A DNA stretch of 64,000 bases. Origin: Janibacter sp. CX7. GTDB taxonomy: Bacteria; Actinomycetota; Actinomycetes; Actinomycetales; Dermatophilaceae. Both the position numbers and the translations under genes were made by a program. Position 1 is the stretch's first letter, and each line of letters begins with the position of its first letter. Positions 24,111 to 33,982 of this stretch are shown here, in pieces. The stretch is from positions 2,294,001 to 2,358,000 of the forward strand of contig NZ_CP101464.1 of assembly GCF_024362365.1 (NCBI RefSeq), written 5' to 3'. Below the pieces are notes generated by a model. That model saw only the letters and a list, made by a program, of their open reading frames with translations. It was not told the DNA's origin and searched no databases.

Positions 24111-25286
24111 TCAGCTGTCGGTGCCGAAGAGGTCGCGGGTGTAGACCTTGTCGGCGACGTCCTCGAGGTCCGCGGTGCGGCGGTTGGCGATGATGACGTC
24201 GGAGACGGACTTGAAGTCCTCGAGGTCGCGGTAGACCTTCGACCCGAAGAACTCGTCCTCCTGCAGGGCGGGCTCGAAGATGACGACCTGCACGCCCTTG
24301 CCCTTGAGGCGCTTCATGATCCCCTGGATCGAGGAGGCGCGGAAGTTGTCCGAGCCGGACTTCATGATCAGGCGGTGGACGCCGACGACCTTGGGCTGGC
24401 GACGCAGGATGTCCTCGGCGACGAAGTCCTTGCGGGTGCGGTTGGAGTCGACGACCGCCTGCATGAGGTTCTGCGGGACGTCCTGGTAGTTGGCCAGCAG
24501 CTGCTTGGTGTCCTTGGGCAGGCAGTAGCCGCCGTAGCCGAAGGACGGGTTGTTGTAGTGCGTGCCGATGCGCGGGTCGTGGCCGACGCCGTCGATGATC
24601 TGGCGGGTGTTGAGCCCGTGCGTCGCGGCGAAGGTGTCGAGCTCGTTGAAGTAGGCGACGCGCATCGCGAGGTAGGTGTTGGCGAAGAGCTTGATCGCCT
24701 CGGCCTCGGTGGAGTCGGTGAGCAGCACCGGGGTGTCGGTGTCCTCGGCGCCCTCGACGAGCAGGTCGGCGAAGCGCTGCGCGCGGTCGCTCACCTCGCC
24801 GACGACGATGCGGCTGGGGTGGAGGTTGTCCTCCAGGGCCTTGCCCTCGCGCAGGAACTCGGGGCTGAAGATCAGGTTGTCGGTCCCGAGCTTCTCCCGC
24901 AGACCGGCGGTGAAGCCGACGGGGATCGTGGACTTGACGACCATGACGGCGTCGGGGTTGATCTCCATGACGTCGCGCACGACGCCCTCGACCGAGCTGG
25001 TGTTGAAGTAGTTGGTGTCCGGGTCGTAGTCCGTCGGCGTCGCGATGACGACGAAGTCGGCGCCCGCGTAGGCCTGCTCCTTGTCGAGGGTGAAGGTCAG
25101 GTCGAGCTCACGGTGGGCGAGGAAGTCGATGATCTTCTCGTCCTGGATCGGGCTGGTGCCGGCATTGAGCATCTCGACGCGGCGTGCGTCGATGTCGAAA
25201 CCGACCACCTCGTTGTGCTGGGCCAGCAGGACGGCCATGGACAGGCCGACATAACCGGTCCCGACGACGGCGATCTTGGTAGTCAC
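24111..25286 (-). CDS. ugd: UDP-glucose 6-dehydrogenase
   Basis: Predicted 391 residues. The NAD-binding start is [19 protein letters not shown]; later come [54 protein letters not shown] and the catalytic cysteine segment [18 protein letters not shown]. It oxidises UDP-glucose to UDP-glucuronate for surface polysaccharides. The length (about 390) and the GYCLPKD form match the short capsule-type enzymes rather than the longer RkpK/TuaD type. GTG 25286 has GAGG 7 nt upstream; GTG 25298 would overlap that site. Inserted between fadE25 and purE relative to mycobacteria, it may have been acquired with glycan genes. Confidence 0.93.
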   Translation of the reverse strand: MTTKIAVVGTGYVGLSMAVLLAQHNEVVGFDIDARRVEMLNAGTSPIQDEKIIDFLAHRELDLTFTLDKEQAYAGADFVVIATPTDYDPDTNYFNTSSVEGVVRDVMEINPDAVMVVKSTIPVGFTAGLREKLGTDNLIFSPEFLREGKALEDNLHPSRIVVGEVSDRAQRFADLLVEGAEDTDTPVLLTDSTEAEAIKLFANTYLAMRVAYFNELDTFAATHGLNTRQIIDGVGHDPRIGTHYNNPSFGYGGYCLPKDTKQLLANYQDVPQNLMQAVVDSNRTRKDFVAEDILRRQPKVVGVHRLIMKSGSDNFRASSIQGIMKRLKGKGVQVVIFEPALQEDEFFGSKVYRDLEDFKSVSDVIIANRRTADLEDVADKVYTRDLFGTDS

Positions 25287-25329
25287 GTGATTCCTCACTG
25301 CGCTCGGGTCTGGGGTGTACTCCCGGGCG

Positions 25330-25336
25330 CATTATG
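25330..25336. promoter_or_regulatory. Possible shared -10 region between ugd and the CoA-binding gene
   Basis: CATTATG reads CATAAT on the minus strand, a good -10 for ugd, and CATTAT on the plus strand. ugd would have a leader of about 40 nt with a GAGG site. The gap 25287-25415 contains no gene. Confidence 0.35.
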
Positions 25337-25415
25337 TCCGACCGGCATGACATTCCGCGTCCCGGCGTGGCGTGGGCCGTTGATTCCCCCGGCGCGGGGG
25401 CGTTGGATGGGTCAC

Positions 25416-25868
25416 ATGAGCCTGACGCACAAGAACGACACGGAGATCATGCGGCGCCTCATCGCGGACCCGGGCACCTGGGTGGTCGTGGGCCTGAGCA
25501 GCAACACCGACCGCGATGCCTACCGCGTGGCCCGCTGGCTGAAGTACGAGATGCACAAGGCGATCATCCCCGTGCACCACTCGGCCGAGGCGGTCGACGG
25601 CGACCAGGGATATGCCTCGATCTCCGACATCCCCGACGGCGACGTCAAGGTCATCGACCTCTTCGTCAACAGCGGCGAGGTCGGCGCCCTCGTCGACGAG
25701 GCGATCGCCAACAAGGACCGCCTCCAGATCGACGCCATCTGGATGCAGCTCGGCGTCGAGGACCCGGCCGCGGCCGACCGCGCCAAGGAGGCCGGCCTGC
25801 AGGTCGTCATGAACACCTGCCCCAAGATCGAGTGGCGCCAGCTGCGCAACGAGGGCGCCGCGCGCTGA
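25416..25868 (+). CDS. CoA-binding protein (YccU-like)
   Basis: The 150-residue product is a CoA_binding (succinyl-CoA ligase-like Rossmann) domain protein, with TWVVVGLSSNTDRDAYRVARWLKYEMHKAIIPVH, VKVIDLFVNSGEVGALVDEAI, IDAIWMQLGV and VVMNTCPKIEW. It lacks catalytic domains, so a CoA or acyl-CoA sensing role is only a guess. ATG 25416 follows a weak GGATGGG; an in-frame ATG at 25347, 11 nt after the CATTAT box, would add 23 residues and cannot be excluded. Convergent with purE. Confidence 0.85.
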   Translation: MSLTHKNDTEIMRRLIADPGTWVVVGLSSNTDRDAYRVARWLKYEMHKAIIPVHHSAEAVDGDQGYASISDIPDGDVKVIDLFVNSGEVGALVDEAIANKDRLQIDAIWMQLGVEDPAAADRAKEAGLQVVMNTCPKIEWRQLRNEGAAR

Positions 25869-25887
25869 CCGACCCGAGCGAAGGGGG

Positions 25888-26448
25888 TCAGGCCCGCTCG
25901 GAGGTCTCCGGCGCCGGCGCACGACCGGCGGCCACCCGCTGACGCAGGCGCTCCCCCTTCGCATGGGCCTGGGCCGACAGGTCCGCGGCGAAGTTCGCCA
26001 GGGCCGACCGCAGACGCTGCGCCTCCTCGCCCTCGCCGGCGGCGAGGATGCGCACGGCCATCAGCCCCGCGTTGCGGGCTCCCCCGACGGCCATCGTCGC
26101 CACGGGGATGCCGGCCGGCATCTGCACGATCGACAGCAGCGAGTCCATGCCGTCGAGGTGCTTGAGGGGCACGGGCACGCCGACGACCGGCAGGGTCGTC
26201 ACCGACGCGAGCATGCCGGGCAGGTGCGCGGCGCCGCCGGCGCCGGCGATGATCACCCGCAGGCCCCTCCCTTCGGCCTGCTGCCCGTACTCGACCATCT
26301 CGGTGGGCATGCGGTGCGCGGAGACGACATCGGCCTCGAAGGCGATGCCGAAGTCCTCGAGCACCTCGGCGGCCGCCTCCATCGTCGGCCAGTCGCTGTC
26401 GCTGCCCATGACGAGACCGACGCGCGGGCTGCTGCTGTCACTGGTCAT
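25888..26448 (-). CDS. purE: N5-carboxyaminoimidazole ribonucleotide mutase
   Basis: The 186-residue class I PurE has [58 protein letters not shown] and [14 protein letters not shown]. It converts N5-CAIR to CAIR in purine synthesis. ATG 26448 overlaps the purK stop by 4 nt (ATGA), so the two are translated together. The C-terminus is extended by about 20 mostly Ala/Arg/Pro residues compared with the usual 160-170 length. Confidence 0.96.
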   Translation of the reverse strand: MTSDSSSPRVGLVMGSDSDWPTMEAAAEVLEDFGIAFEADVVSAHRMPTEMVEYGQQAEGRGLRVIIAGAGGAAHLPGMLASVTTLPVVGVPVPLKHLDGMDSLLSIVQMPAGIPVATMAVGGARNAGLMAVRILAAGEGEEAQRLRSALANFAADLSAQAHAKGERLRQRVAAGRAPAPETSERA

Positions 26449-27617
26449 TCGGTGATCACTCCCTGGATGTAGTCCGCCGCGTGACGGGCCCGCTCGCGCA
26501 GGTCCGCCAGGTCGGTGCCGCTGACGTTGACGTGGCCGATCTTGCGGCCGGGGCGCACGGCCTTGCCGTAGAGGTGCACCTTGAGCTCCGGGTCGCGGGC
26601 CATGAGGTGCCGGTAGGTCGGGTAGAGGTCGGTGGGCTCGCCGCCGAGGACATTGCCCATGACGGTCCACGGCTCGCGGGCACGCGGCGAGCCGAGCGGA
26701 AGGTCGAGCACGGCCCGCAGGTGCTGCTCGAACTGCCCGGTCACCGCCCCGTCCATGCTCCAGTGGCCGGAGTTGTGCGGACGCATCGCGAGCTCGTTGA
26801 CGACGACCGAGCCGTCGGCGAGCTCGAAGAGCTCGACGGCCATGACCCCGGTGACGCCCAGGGCCGCGGCGATGTCGAGCCCGACGAGGGTGGCCGCCTC
26901 GGCGGCCTCGGCCGGCAGGTCCGGCGCCGGGGCGATGACCTCGGTGCAGATCCCGTCGGTCTGCACGGTCTCGACGACGGGCCAGGCGGCGGCCTGACCG
27001 GAGGGGCTGCGGGCGAGGAGCACCGCGAGCTCACGGACGAAGGGGACGGCCTCCTCGAGCAGCAGCTGCTCGCCGCGCTCGGCCGCAGCGGCGAGCCAGT
27101 CGCGCACGTCGTCGATGCCGTCGGCGACGAGCACGCCCTTGCCGTCGTAGCCGCCGCGGGGGGTCTTGACGACGACCGGCCAGCCGACCTCCTCCGCGAA
27201 GGCGAGGACCTCCCCTTCGCTCTCCGCCGGGGCCCACCGCGGGCAGGGGACGCCGGCGTCGGTGAGAGCCCGCCGCATGACGAGCTTGTCCTGCGCGTGC
27301 ACGAGGGCCTCGGGGGTCGGGTGGACGGCGACGCCGTCGGCGACGAGGGACTGCAGCACCGGCGCGGGCACGTGCTCGTGGTCGAAGGTGACCACGTCGC
27401 AGTGGCGGGCGAAGTCGCGGACCGTCTCGACGTCGGTGTGGTCCCCGACCGGGGCGAAGGGGGTGACGAGCGCCGCCGAGGCATCGCTCGCCTCGGCGAG
27501 GACCGCCAGCGTCACGCCGAGCTCGGCCGCGGGGCCGGCGCACATCCGCGCCAGCTGACCACCACCGATCACACCGACGACTGGGAAACCTCCGGGGGCA
27601 CGTGGGGGGATCGACAC
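26445..27617 (-). CDS. purK: 5-(carboxyamino)imidazole ribonucleotide synthase
   Basis: Predicted 390 residues of the ATP-grasp superfamily: [97 protein letters not shown] and KIGHVNVSG. It makes N5-CAIR from AIR, bicarbonate and ATP, the substrate of PurE. GTG 27617 lies 6 nt after TATCCT (complement of 27624-27629), which favours it over the upstream frame to 27641. First gene of purK-purE. Confidence 0.96.
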   Translation of the reverse strand: MSIPPRAPGGFPVVGVIGGGQLARMCAGPAAELGVTLAVLAEASDASAALVTPFAPVGDHTDVETVRDFARHCDVVTFDHEHVPAPVLQSLVADGVAVHPTPEALVHAQDKLVMRRALTDAGVPCPRWAPAESEGEVLAFAEEVGWPVVVKTPRGGYDGKGVLVADGIDDVRDWLAAAAERGEQLLLEEAVPFVRELAVLLARSPSGQAAAWPVVETVQTDGICTEVIAPAPDLPAEAAEAATLVGLDIAAALGVTGVMAVELFELADGSVVVNELAMRPHNSGHWSMDGAVTGQFEQHLRAVLDLPLGSPRAREPWTVMGNVLGGEPTDLYPTYRHLMARDPELKVHLYGKAVRPGRKIGHVNVSGTDLADLRERARHAADYIQGVITE

Positions 27618-27623
27618 GTGCCG

Positions 27624-27664
27624 AGGATACGGTGCCACCAAGTGTCACCGTCGCGGATTACCCT
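27624..27664. promoter_or_regulatory. Divergent leaderless -10 boxes for purK and gtrA
   Basis: TATCCT (complement of 27624-27629) ends 6 nt before GTG 27617. TACCCT (27659-27664) ends 7 nt before ATG 27672. I see no purine riboswitch or PurR-like palindrome in this short gap. Confidence 0.5.
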
Positions 27665-27671
27665 GCACGAG

Positions 27672-28205
27672 ATGCCCGACTCCACCCAGGCGGCCCCCGA
27701 CACCGCGGACGACGTGACCCCGGCACGCCGCCGCGGCGGCCTCGGGCGCCTCGTCGACACGATCTGGCACGAGGTCGCGAAGTTCGGCCTCGTCGGCGCG
27801 ATCTCCTTCGTCATCGACCTCGGTGGGATGAACCTGCTGACCCACACCGTCCTCGAGGGCAAGCCGACGACGGCCCGCCTCCTCAGCGGCGTCGCGGCGA
27901 CCCTCTTCGCGTGGTTCGGCAACCGCAGCTGGACCTTCGCGCACCGGCGCTCCCGCCCGGTCCACCACGAGGTGACGCTCTTCTTCGTCGTCAACGGCCT
28001 GGCCCTGGTCATCTCGACGGCCTGCCTCGTCATCTCGCACTACGTCCTGGGCTTCGAGACCCGGCTCGCGGACAACATCGCGACGGTCATCGGCATCGGC
28101 CTGGGCACGCTCTTCCGCTTCTGGACCTACCGGCGCTTCGTCTTCGCCAACGAACCGATGGACGTCGACACCTCACCCCTCGAGAGCGACGACTCCCCCA
28201 CCTGA
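27672..28205 (+). CDS. GtrA family membrane protein
   Basis: The 177-residue GtrA-like protein has four hydrophobic segments, starting with EVAKFGLVGAISFVIDLGGMNLL and including ATLFAWFGNRSWTFAHRR and ATVIGIGLGTLFRFWTYRRFVF, the family signature. GtrA proteins are thought to flip polyprenyl-phosphate-linked sugars. A member lies next to purK in mycobacteria too (Rv3277). The polar N-terminal 35 residues are typical of actinobacterial members. The palindrome pair begins one base after its stop and may end transcription. Confidence 0.9.
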   Translation: MPDSTQAAPDTADDVTPARRRGGLGRLVDTIWHEVAKFGLVGAISFVIDLGGMNLLTHTVLEGKPTTARLLSGVAATLFAWFGNRSWTFAHRRSRPVHHEVTLFFVVNGLALVISTACLVISHYVLGFETRLADNIATVIGIGLGTLFRFWTYRRFVFANEPMDVDTSPLESDDSPT

Positions 28206-28206
28206 C

Positions 28207-28280
28207 AACTCTGCAAGACCCTAGGGTCTTGCAGAGTTCACCGGGTCCAACTCCGCAAGACCCTAGGGTTTTGCGGAGTC
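28207..28280. repeat. Pair of 32-nt GCAAGACCC palindromes
   Basis: The first unit (28207-28238) is a perfect palindrome with centre GCAAGACCCTAGGGTCTTGC. The second (28249-28280) has the same core with small mismatches, and 10 nt separate them. The same paired layout occurs at 8923-8990. It lies between convergent gtrA and a histidine kinase gene and can fold as two terminator hairpins. Confidence 0.85.
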
Positions 28281-28297
28281 TTACGGCTTCGGGCCTG

Positions 28298-29302
28298 TCA
28301 GCGGCTGCCGGGGCCGGAGAGGAAGACGCAGAAGACCGCCGGCTGGGCCTGGACGAGCTCGAGACGGCCACCGTTGCGCTCGGCGAGCTGGCGCGCGAGG
28401 CCGAGCCCGAGGCCCGAGCCGTGCGAGGTCACCGAGCGCTCGAAGATGTGCGGCGCGATCGCTGCAGGGATCCCCTCTCCCTCGTCGCTCACCTCGATGA
28501 CCACCGAGGTCCCCGAGCTGCGGATCTCGATCTCGACCCGACCGGCGCCGTGGGCCAGCGCATTTTCGATCAGGGTCTGCAGGATCTGCGACAGGTCGAC
28601 CGGCGAGGCGCGCACGGCGAGCCCGGGCGGACCGTCGACACGCATGGCGCGACGAGCGGCGGTGAAGGCCGGCTGGTACTCGCGCTGAAGGCCGGCGAGA
28701 ACGGAGTCGAGGGAGATCTCGGGCAGCTGGGCCTCCTCCCCCTTCGACCTCGTGCGCATCGTGTCGACGACGCCGGTGAGGCGCTCGACCTGGGTGACGG
28801 CAACAGCCGCCTCGTCGCGGATCGCGGCGAGGTCGTCGGTCTGGCCGATCTCCTCCAGCCGCATGAGCAGTGCCGTCAGCGGCGTGCGCAGCTGGTGCGA
28901 GGCGTCGGCGGCGAAGTCGCGGTCGAGGGCCCGCTGCCGCGCCAGCTCGCCGGCGAGCCGGGCGAGGTCGCCGGTGACCTGGTCGATGTCGCGCAGCCCG
29001 ACGACCGAGCGCGGCAGCGCTCCGTCACCGTCGCGGATCGCCGCCACCTGGCGCTCGATGAAGGCCATGCCCTCCGCCCGGCGCCGCTCGAGGACCCGCA
29101 GGACGAGGAAGGCGCCGCCACCGACGGTGACGACCCCGACGAAGGGGGCGACGACCGTCCAGCCGACGAGGTCGAGACCGAGGACGTGCTCGCCCCCGTC
29201 ACCGGAGACCAGCGCCACGCTCCCGAGCACGAGAGCCGTGACGACAGCGACCCCGATGACCGCCGCGAGGAGGAGCCGACGGGCCTGACCCGCGAAGGTC
29301 AC
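28298..29302 (-). CDS. Sensor histidine kinase
   Basis: Predicted 334 residues. Two membrane helices (about 10-32 and 44-66) enclose only about a dozen residues, the layout of intramembrane-sensing kinases. A linker leads to HisKA with the phospho-acceptor in FAADASHQLRTPLTALLMRL, then the ATPase domain: LIENALAHGAG (N box), VSDEGEGIP (G1) and GSGLGLGLARQLAERNGG (G2). GTG 29302 overlaps the response-regulator stop by 4 nt. The signal is unknown. Confidence 0.92.
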   Translation of the reverse strand: MTFAGQARRLLLAAVIGVAVVTALVLGSVALVSGDGGEHVLGLDLVGWTVVAPFVGVVTVGGGAFLVLRVLERRRAEGMAFIERQVAAIRDGDGALPRSVVGLRDIDQVTGDLARLAGELARQRALDRDFAADASHQLRTPLTALLMRLEEIGQTDDLAAIRDEAAVAVTQVERLTGVVDTMRTRSKGEEAQLPEISLDSVLAGLQREYQPAFTAARRAMRVDGPPGLAVRASPVDLSQILQTLIENALAHGAGRVEIEIRSSGTSVVIEVSDEGEGIPAAIAPHIFERSVTSHGSGLGLGLARQLAERNGGRLELVQAQPAVFCVFLSGPGSR

Positions 29303-29967
29303 GAGTCGAAGCGGAAGCCGACGCCACGCACCGTCGCGATGTGGCGCGGGTCGGCGACGTCGTCACCGAGCTTCCGGCGCAGGACAGAGATGTGCATGTC
29401 GAGCGCCTTCGTCGAGCCGTACCACTCGGTCTCCCAGACCTCACCCATGAGCTGCTCACGGGTGACGACCCGGCCGGCCTCCCGGACGAGGACGCTGAGG
29501 ACCGCGAACTCCTTGGCCGTCAGGGCCAGCTCCTCGCCGTGGAACCACACGCGTCGGCTGTCGACGTCGATGCGCAGCGGACCGGTCGGCTCGACGGTGT
29601 CGTCGGAGCGACGACGCAGCAGCGCACGCACCCGCGCCATGAGCTCGGCGAGGCGGAAGGGCTTCGTGACGTAGTCGTCGGCGCCGGCGTCCAGACCCAC
29701 GACGGTGTCGACCTCGTCGGCCCGCGCGGTGAGGATGAGCACCGGCACGTCGGAGCCGGTGGCGCGCATCCGACGGCACACCTCGAGGCCGTCGAGCGTG
29801 GGCAGCCCGAGGTCGAGGACCAGCAGGTCGGGCGGGGTGCCGATCGCCGCATCGAGCGCATCGCGCCCGTCCTCGTGGACCGTCACCTCGTAGCCCTCGC
29901 GGACGAGGGCCCGGGCCAAGGGGTCGGAGATGGCAGCGTCGTCCTCGGCCAGCAGCACTCGTGTCAT
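29299..29967 (-). CDS. OmpR-family response regulator
   Basis: The 222-residue protein has a receiver domain with acidic pair EDD, phospho-acceptor aspartate in LLVLDLGLPTLDGLE, the switch threonine in LILTAR and lysine in VTKPF. The winged-helix output domain includes LTAKEFAVLSVLVREAGRVVTREQLM and ISVLRRKLGDD. ATG 29967 is 7 nt after a near-consensus TATGAT (complement of 29975-29980), so I prefer it to ATG 29979, which lies inside that box. It is coupled to the kinase gene. Target genes are unknown. Confidence 0.94.
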   Translation of the reverse strand: MTRVLLAEDDAAISDPLARALVREGYEVTVHEDGRDALDAAIGTPPDLLVLDLGLPTLDGLEVCRRMRATGSDVPVLILTARADEVDTVVGLDAGADDYVTKPFRLAELMARVRALLRRRSDDTVEPTGPLRIDVDSRRVWFHGEELALTAKEFAVLSVLVREAGRVVTREQLMGEVWETEWYGSTKALDMHISVLRRKLGDDVADPRHIATVRGVGFRFDS

Positions 29968-29974
29968 GGGTCGG

Positions 29975-29980
29975 ATCATA
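29975..29980 (-). promoter_or_regulatory. -10 box of the response regulator operon
   Basis: TATGAT on the minus strand is one mismatch from TATAAT and ends 7 nt before ATG 29967. It is the strongest -10 match found in the window. Confidence 0.6.
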
Positions 29981-29991
29981 GGAACTGCAGC

Positions 29992-31140
29992 TCAGACGTG
30001 CGCGGTGACATGCGCAGGGCCGCGCACACCGGTGACCCGCACGAGCCGGCTGGGGGCGACCTCGCCGATGCCACGCAGCGAGCGCGGGCGGGTCGGCAGG
30101 GTCGAAAATCCGCTGAGCGGCTCCAGCAGGCGGGCCAGCGCGTCGTCGACGAAGACACCACCGGGCGGCGCGACCGCGGTGAGCCGGCTGGCGCGGTTGA
30201 CCGTCGTTCCGAAGACGTCGCCCAGACGCCGCACGACCGGCCCGTGGGCCATGCCGACGCGCGCCGACGGGAGCAGGTCGTCCTCGCTCATCGCCTCGAC
30301 GAGGTCGAGCGAGATGGCCGCGGCGGGCGCGACCTCGAAGGTCTGGAAGAGCACCTCGTCGCCCACGGTCTTGACGACGCGGCCACCGTGGGCGGTGACG
30401 ACGTCGGTGCACAGGTCCTCGAAGCGCTGGACCATGCGGGCGAGGTCGCGCTCGGTGAGTCGACGCACGACGGACGTGAAGTTGACCAGGTCGGCGAAGC
30501 CGATGACCGAGGCACGGCTGCCGTCCTCCTCGACGGTCAGCAGGCGCTGGATCGTCGCCGTGAGCTGGCGGCGCCACACGTAGACGACGAGCGGCTCGAG
30601 CTCGTCGGACAGGTCGGCGAGCCAGGTGGCGGCGGCCTCGGCATCGCGGGTCGACGCGGCGGCCGCACCGAGCGGGGTCGCGTCGTCCTCGGCCCCCGAC
30701 GGGGCCTGGCCGGAGTCGTCACCGGTCGACTCGCCGTCACCCTGCCGCTGGCGGGCGATCTCCTCGCTGACCAGCTGCCCCTGCCAGGCGGCGAGCCGGT
30801 CCATCGTGCGTGCGATCGCCCGGGTCATCGCGAGCGCGAACTCCTCGGGGATGTCGTCCTCGCGGACCATCGTCGCCACCCGCGTGAGCGCCTCGAGGTC
30901 GGCCTCGGTGAACATCGTGTCGCCCTCCTGGACGACCGGGAACCCCATGGCGTGCCAGAACTTGCGAGCCGAGCGTATCGAGACGCCCGCCTCGCGGGAG
31001 ACCTCGCGTCGCCCCATGCTCGCGGGCCGACCGAGCATCGCCCGCTCGAAGGCCTCGAGCGCCGGGTCGTGCCCGGGGTCGTGTCCGTCGGCGTGCGCCG
31101 CCGCCGCGGCGGTGGGGTCGTCAGTGGGATCGCTCGACAC
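29992..31140 (-). CDS. Class III adenylate/guanylate cyclase-domain protein with MerR-like HTH
   Basis: Predicted 382 residues. Residues about 40-90 resemble a helix-turn-helix (GRREVSREAGVSIRSARKFWHAMGFPVVQEGD), a linker of charged residues follows, and the C-terminal part is a class III cyclase domain: VIGFADLVNFTSVVRRL (metal aspartate), GGRVVKTVGDEVLFQT and ARVGMAHGPVVRRLGDVFGTTVNRASRLTAVA (transition-state Asn/Arg). Actinobacteria often carry such a gene beside birA. GTG 31140 is chosen because GGAGG lies 5 nt upstream. Whether it is an active cyclase or a nucleotide-binding regulator cannot be told by eye. Confidence 0.85.
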   Translation of the reverse strand: MSSDPTDDPTAAAAAHADGHDPGHDPALEAFERAMLGRPASMGRREVSREAGVSIRSARKFWHAMGFPVVQEGDTMFTEADLEALTRVATMVREDDIPEEFALAMTRAIARTMDRLAAWQGQLVSEEIARQRQGDGESTGDDSGQAPSGAEDDATPLGAAAASTRDAEAAATWLADLSDELEPLVVYVWRRQLTATIQRLLTVEEDGSRASVIGFADLVNFTSVVRRLTERDLARMVQRFEDLCTDVVTAHGGRVVKTVGDEVLFQTFEVAPAAAISLDLVEAMSEDDLLPSARVGMAHGPVVRRLGDVFGTTVNRASRLTAVAPPGGVFVDDALARLLEPLSGFSTLPTRPRSLRGIGEVAPSRLVRVTGVRGPAHVTAHV

Positions 31141-31181
31141 TGCCACCTCCACGCTCCGGGGGACGCGTGACCGGCCCCCGG

Positions 31182-31970
<789 letters not shown>

Positions 31971-31977
31971 GCGCGCA

Positions 31978-31987
31978 AGGCTAGGCT
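31978..31987. promoter_or_regulatory. Overlapping divergent -10 boxes for birA and accD5
   Basis: AGGCTAGGCT holds TAGGCT on the plus strand (31982-31987), 7 nt before ATG 31995, and TAGCCT on the minus strand (complement of 31978-31983), 7 nt before ATG 31970. The two boxes share the TA at 31982-31983. Both genes lack ribosome sites, so one 10-bp core appears to start two leaderless transcripts. Confidence 0.6.
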
Positions 31988-31994
31988 GCGCGTC

Positions 31995-33635
31995 ATGTCC
32001 CAGAGCACCGAGACCACTGACGCTCAGGCGATCGGTGGCACCGACGTCCCCGACGGCATCGACATCCACACGACGGCCGGCAAGCTCGCCGACCTGAAGC
32101 GTCGGGTGGCCGAGGTCGCGCATGCCGGATCCGAGCGTGCCATCGAGAAGCAGCACGCCCGCGGCAAGAAGACCGCCCGAGAGCGGATCGCGCTCCTCCT
32201 CGACGAGGACAGCTTCGTCGAGATGGACAAGTACGCGCGCCACCGCTCGACCGCCTTCGGCCAGGAGGCCAACCGCCCCTACGGCGACGGCGTCGTCACC
32301 GGCTACGGCACGGTCGACGGTCGTCAGGTCGCGGTCTTCGCGCAGGACTTCACGGTCTTCGGCGGGTCCCTCGGTGAGGTCTTCGGCGAGAAGATCACCA
32401 AGGTCATGGACTTCGCGATGAAGATCGGCTGCCCCGTCGTCGGGCTCAACGACTCCGGCGGCGCGCGCATCCAGGAGGGTGTCGTCTCCCTCGGTCTCTA
32501 CGGCGAGATCTTCAAGCGCAACGTGCACGCCTCAGGCGTCATCCCGCAGATCTCGCTCATCATGGGCCCCTGCGCCGGCGGCGCCGTCTACTCCCCCGCC
32601 GTCACCGACTTCACCGTCATGGTCGACCAGACCTCGCACATGTTCATCACCGGCCCCGACGTCATCAAGACCGTCACCGGTGAGGACGTGGAGTTCGAGG
32701 ACCTCGGCGGCGCCCGCTCGCACAACACCAAGTCGGGTGTCGCGCACTACATGGGCACCGACGAGGAGGACGCCATCGACTACGTCAAGGCGCTCCTGTC
32801 GTACCTGCCGAGCAACAACCTCGAGACGGCGCCCGTCTTCGGCGGCGAGCTCGACCTCGCGGTCAACGACACCGACCTGGCGCTCGACACGATCATCCCC
32901 GACTCGGCGAACATGCCCTACGACATGAAGGCCGTCATCGAGACCGTCGTCGACGACGGCGAGTTCCTCGAGGTGCACCCGCTCTTCGCGCCGAACATCA
33001 TCTGCGGCTTCGCCCGCGTCGAGGGCCAGTCGGTCGGCATCGTCGCCAACAACCCGATGCAGTTCGCCGGCACCCTCGACATCGACGCCTCGGAGAAGGC
33101 CGCCCGCTTCGTGCGCACCTGCGACGCCTTCAACGTCCCGGTCCTCACCTTCGTCGACGTCCCCGGCTTCCTCCCCGGCACCGACCAGGAGTGGAACGGC
33201 ATCATCCGCCGCGGCGCGAAGCTCATCTACGCCTACGCCGAGGCGACCGTCCCGCTCGTCACGGTCATCACCCGCAAGGCCTACGGGGGCGCCTACGACG
33301 TCATGGGCTCCAAGCACCTCGGCGCCGACATCAACCTCGCGTGGCCGACCGCCCAGATCGCCGTCATGGGCGCGCAGGGCGCGGTCAACATCCTCTACCG
33401 CAAGCAGATCGCCGCGGCCGAGTCCGAGGGCCGCGACGTCGAGGCGGCCCGGCAGGAGTTCATCACCGCCTACGAGGACGCCCTCGCCAACCCCTACGTC
33501 GCCGCCGAGCGTGGCTACATCGACACCGTCATCACGCCGAGCAACACGCGGATGAACATCTCCAAGGCGCTGCGGGCCCTGCGCACCAAGCGGGAGACCC
33601 TGCCGCCCAAGAAGCACGGGAACATTCCGCTGTGA
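31995..33635 (+). CDS. accD5: Acyl-CoA (propionyl-CoA) carboxylase beta subunit
   Basis: The 546-residue carboxyltransferase has [42 protein letters not shown] (first oxyanion region), [61 protein letters not shown] and [23 protein letters not shown]. It transfers CO2 from biotin on AccA3 to propionyl- or acetyl-CoA, making methylmalonyl/malonyl-CoA for lipid synthesis. It is leaderless from the birA/accD5 shared -10 and followed by overlapping accE, as in mycobacteria. Confidence 0.95.
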   Translation: MSQSTETTDAQAIGGTDVPDGIDIHTTAGKLADLKRRVAEVAHAGSERAIEKQHARGKKTARERIALLLDEDSFVEMDKYARHRSTAFGQEANRPYGDGVVTGYGTVDGRQVAVFAQDFTVFGGSLGEVFGEKITKVMDFAMKIGCPVVGLNDSGGARIQEGVVSLGLYGEIFKRNVHASGVIPQISLIMGPCAGGAVYSPAVTDFTVMVDQTSHMFITGPDVIKTVTGEDVEFEDLGGARSHNTKSGVAHYMGTDEEDAIDYVKALLSYLPSNNLETAPVFGGELDLAVNDTDLALDTIIPDSANMPYDMKAVIETVVDDGEFLEVHPLFAPNIICGFARVEGQSVGIVANNPMQFAGTLDIDASEKAARFVRTCDAFNVPVLTFVDVPGFLPGTDQEWNGIIRRGAKLIYAYAEATVPLVTVITRKAYGGAYDVMGSKHLGADINLAWPTAQIAVMGAQGAVNILYRKQIAAAESEGRDVEAARQEFITAYEDALANPYVAAERGYIDTVITPSNTRMNISKALRALRTKRETLPPKKHGNIPL

Positions 33636-33892
33636 TGGCTTCGCAGGAGCAGTCGTCCGAGCAGGGCGAGCAGCCCGAGGCTGCGGCGCCCGCGGGCCCG
33701 CGCATCGAGGTCCTCGGCGACGCCTCGCCGGAGCAGGTCGCGGCGCTCGTCGCGGTCCTGTCCGGGCTGGGTGGCGGCGAGGAGGAGGCCCCGGCGGGTC
33801 CCCCTTCGCGCTGGTCCTCGCCCGAGCGGCTGGTCCGCCCGGCGGTGCACCCCTCGCGAGGCGGCTGGGCGGCCTCCGCCCTCCCCCGCTGA
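33635..33892 (+). CDS. accE: Acyl-CoA carboxylase epsilon subunit
   Basis: The 85-residue protein has the short conserved core GPRIEVLGDASPEQVAALVAVLSGLGGG followed by a tail ending VHPSRGGWAASALPR, where the W and final PR are typical of AccE/PccE proteins. These stabilise the AccA-AccD complex in actinobacteria. The ATG shares one base with the accD5 stop (TGATG), so translation is coupled. A CCCCTTCG copy lies inside at 33801 and uses the rare proline codon CCT. Confidence 0.88.
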   Translation: MASQEQSSEQGEQPEAAAPAGPRIEVLGDASPEQVAALVAVLSGLGGGEEEAPAGPPSRWSSPERLVRPAVHPSRGGWAASALPR

Positions 33893-33940
33893 CCTGACAC
33901 CCGATTCACCCGGCCCGCTGCTGCCCAGGGGCCGCGCATT

Positions 33941-33980
33941 CGAAGAAGGAACGCCCGCTCGAGCGGGCGTTCCTTCTTCG
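33941..33980. repeat. 40-bp perfect palindrome, copy 1
   Basis: The half site is CGAAGAAGGAACGCCCGCTC and the second half is its exact complement. It begins 48 bp after accE and ends 2 bp before the convergent DUF559 stop. Copy 2 (35036-35075) differs by one base in each arm, and pairing is kept. It can act as a terminator here. Confidence 0.9.
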
Positions 33981-33982
33981 AT

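Noticed and set aside
24027-25415. A long upstream extension of the CoA-binding gene
   Set aside because: It lies antisense to ugd, which has strong family motifs; only the part from about 25347 or 25416 matches the CoA-binding family.
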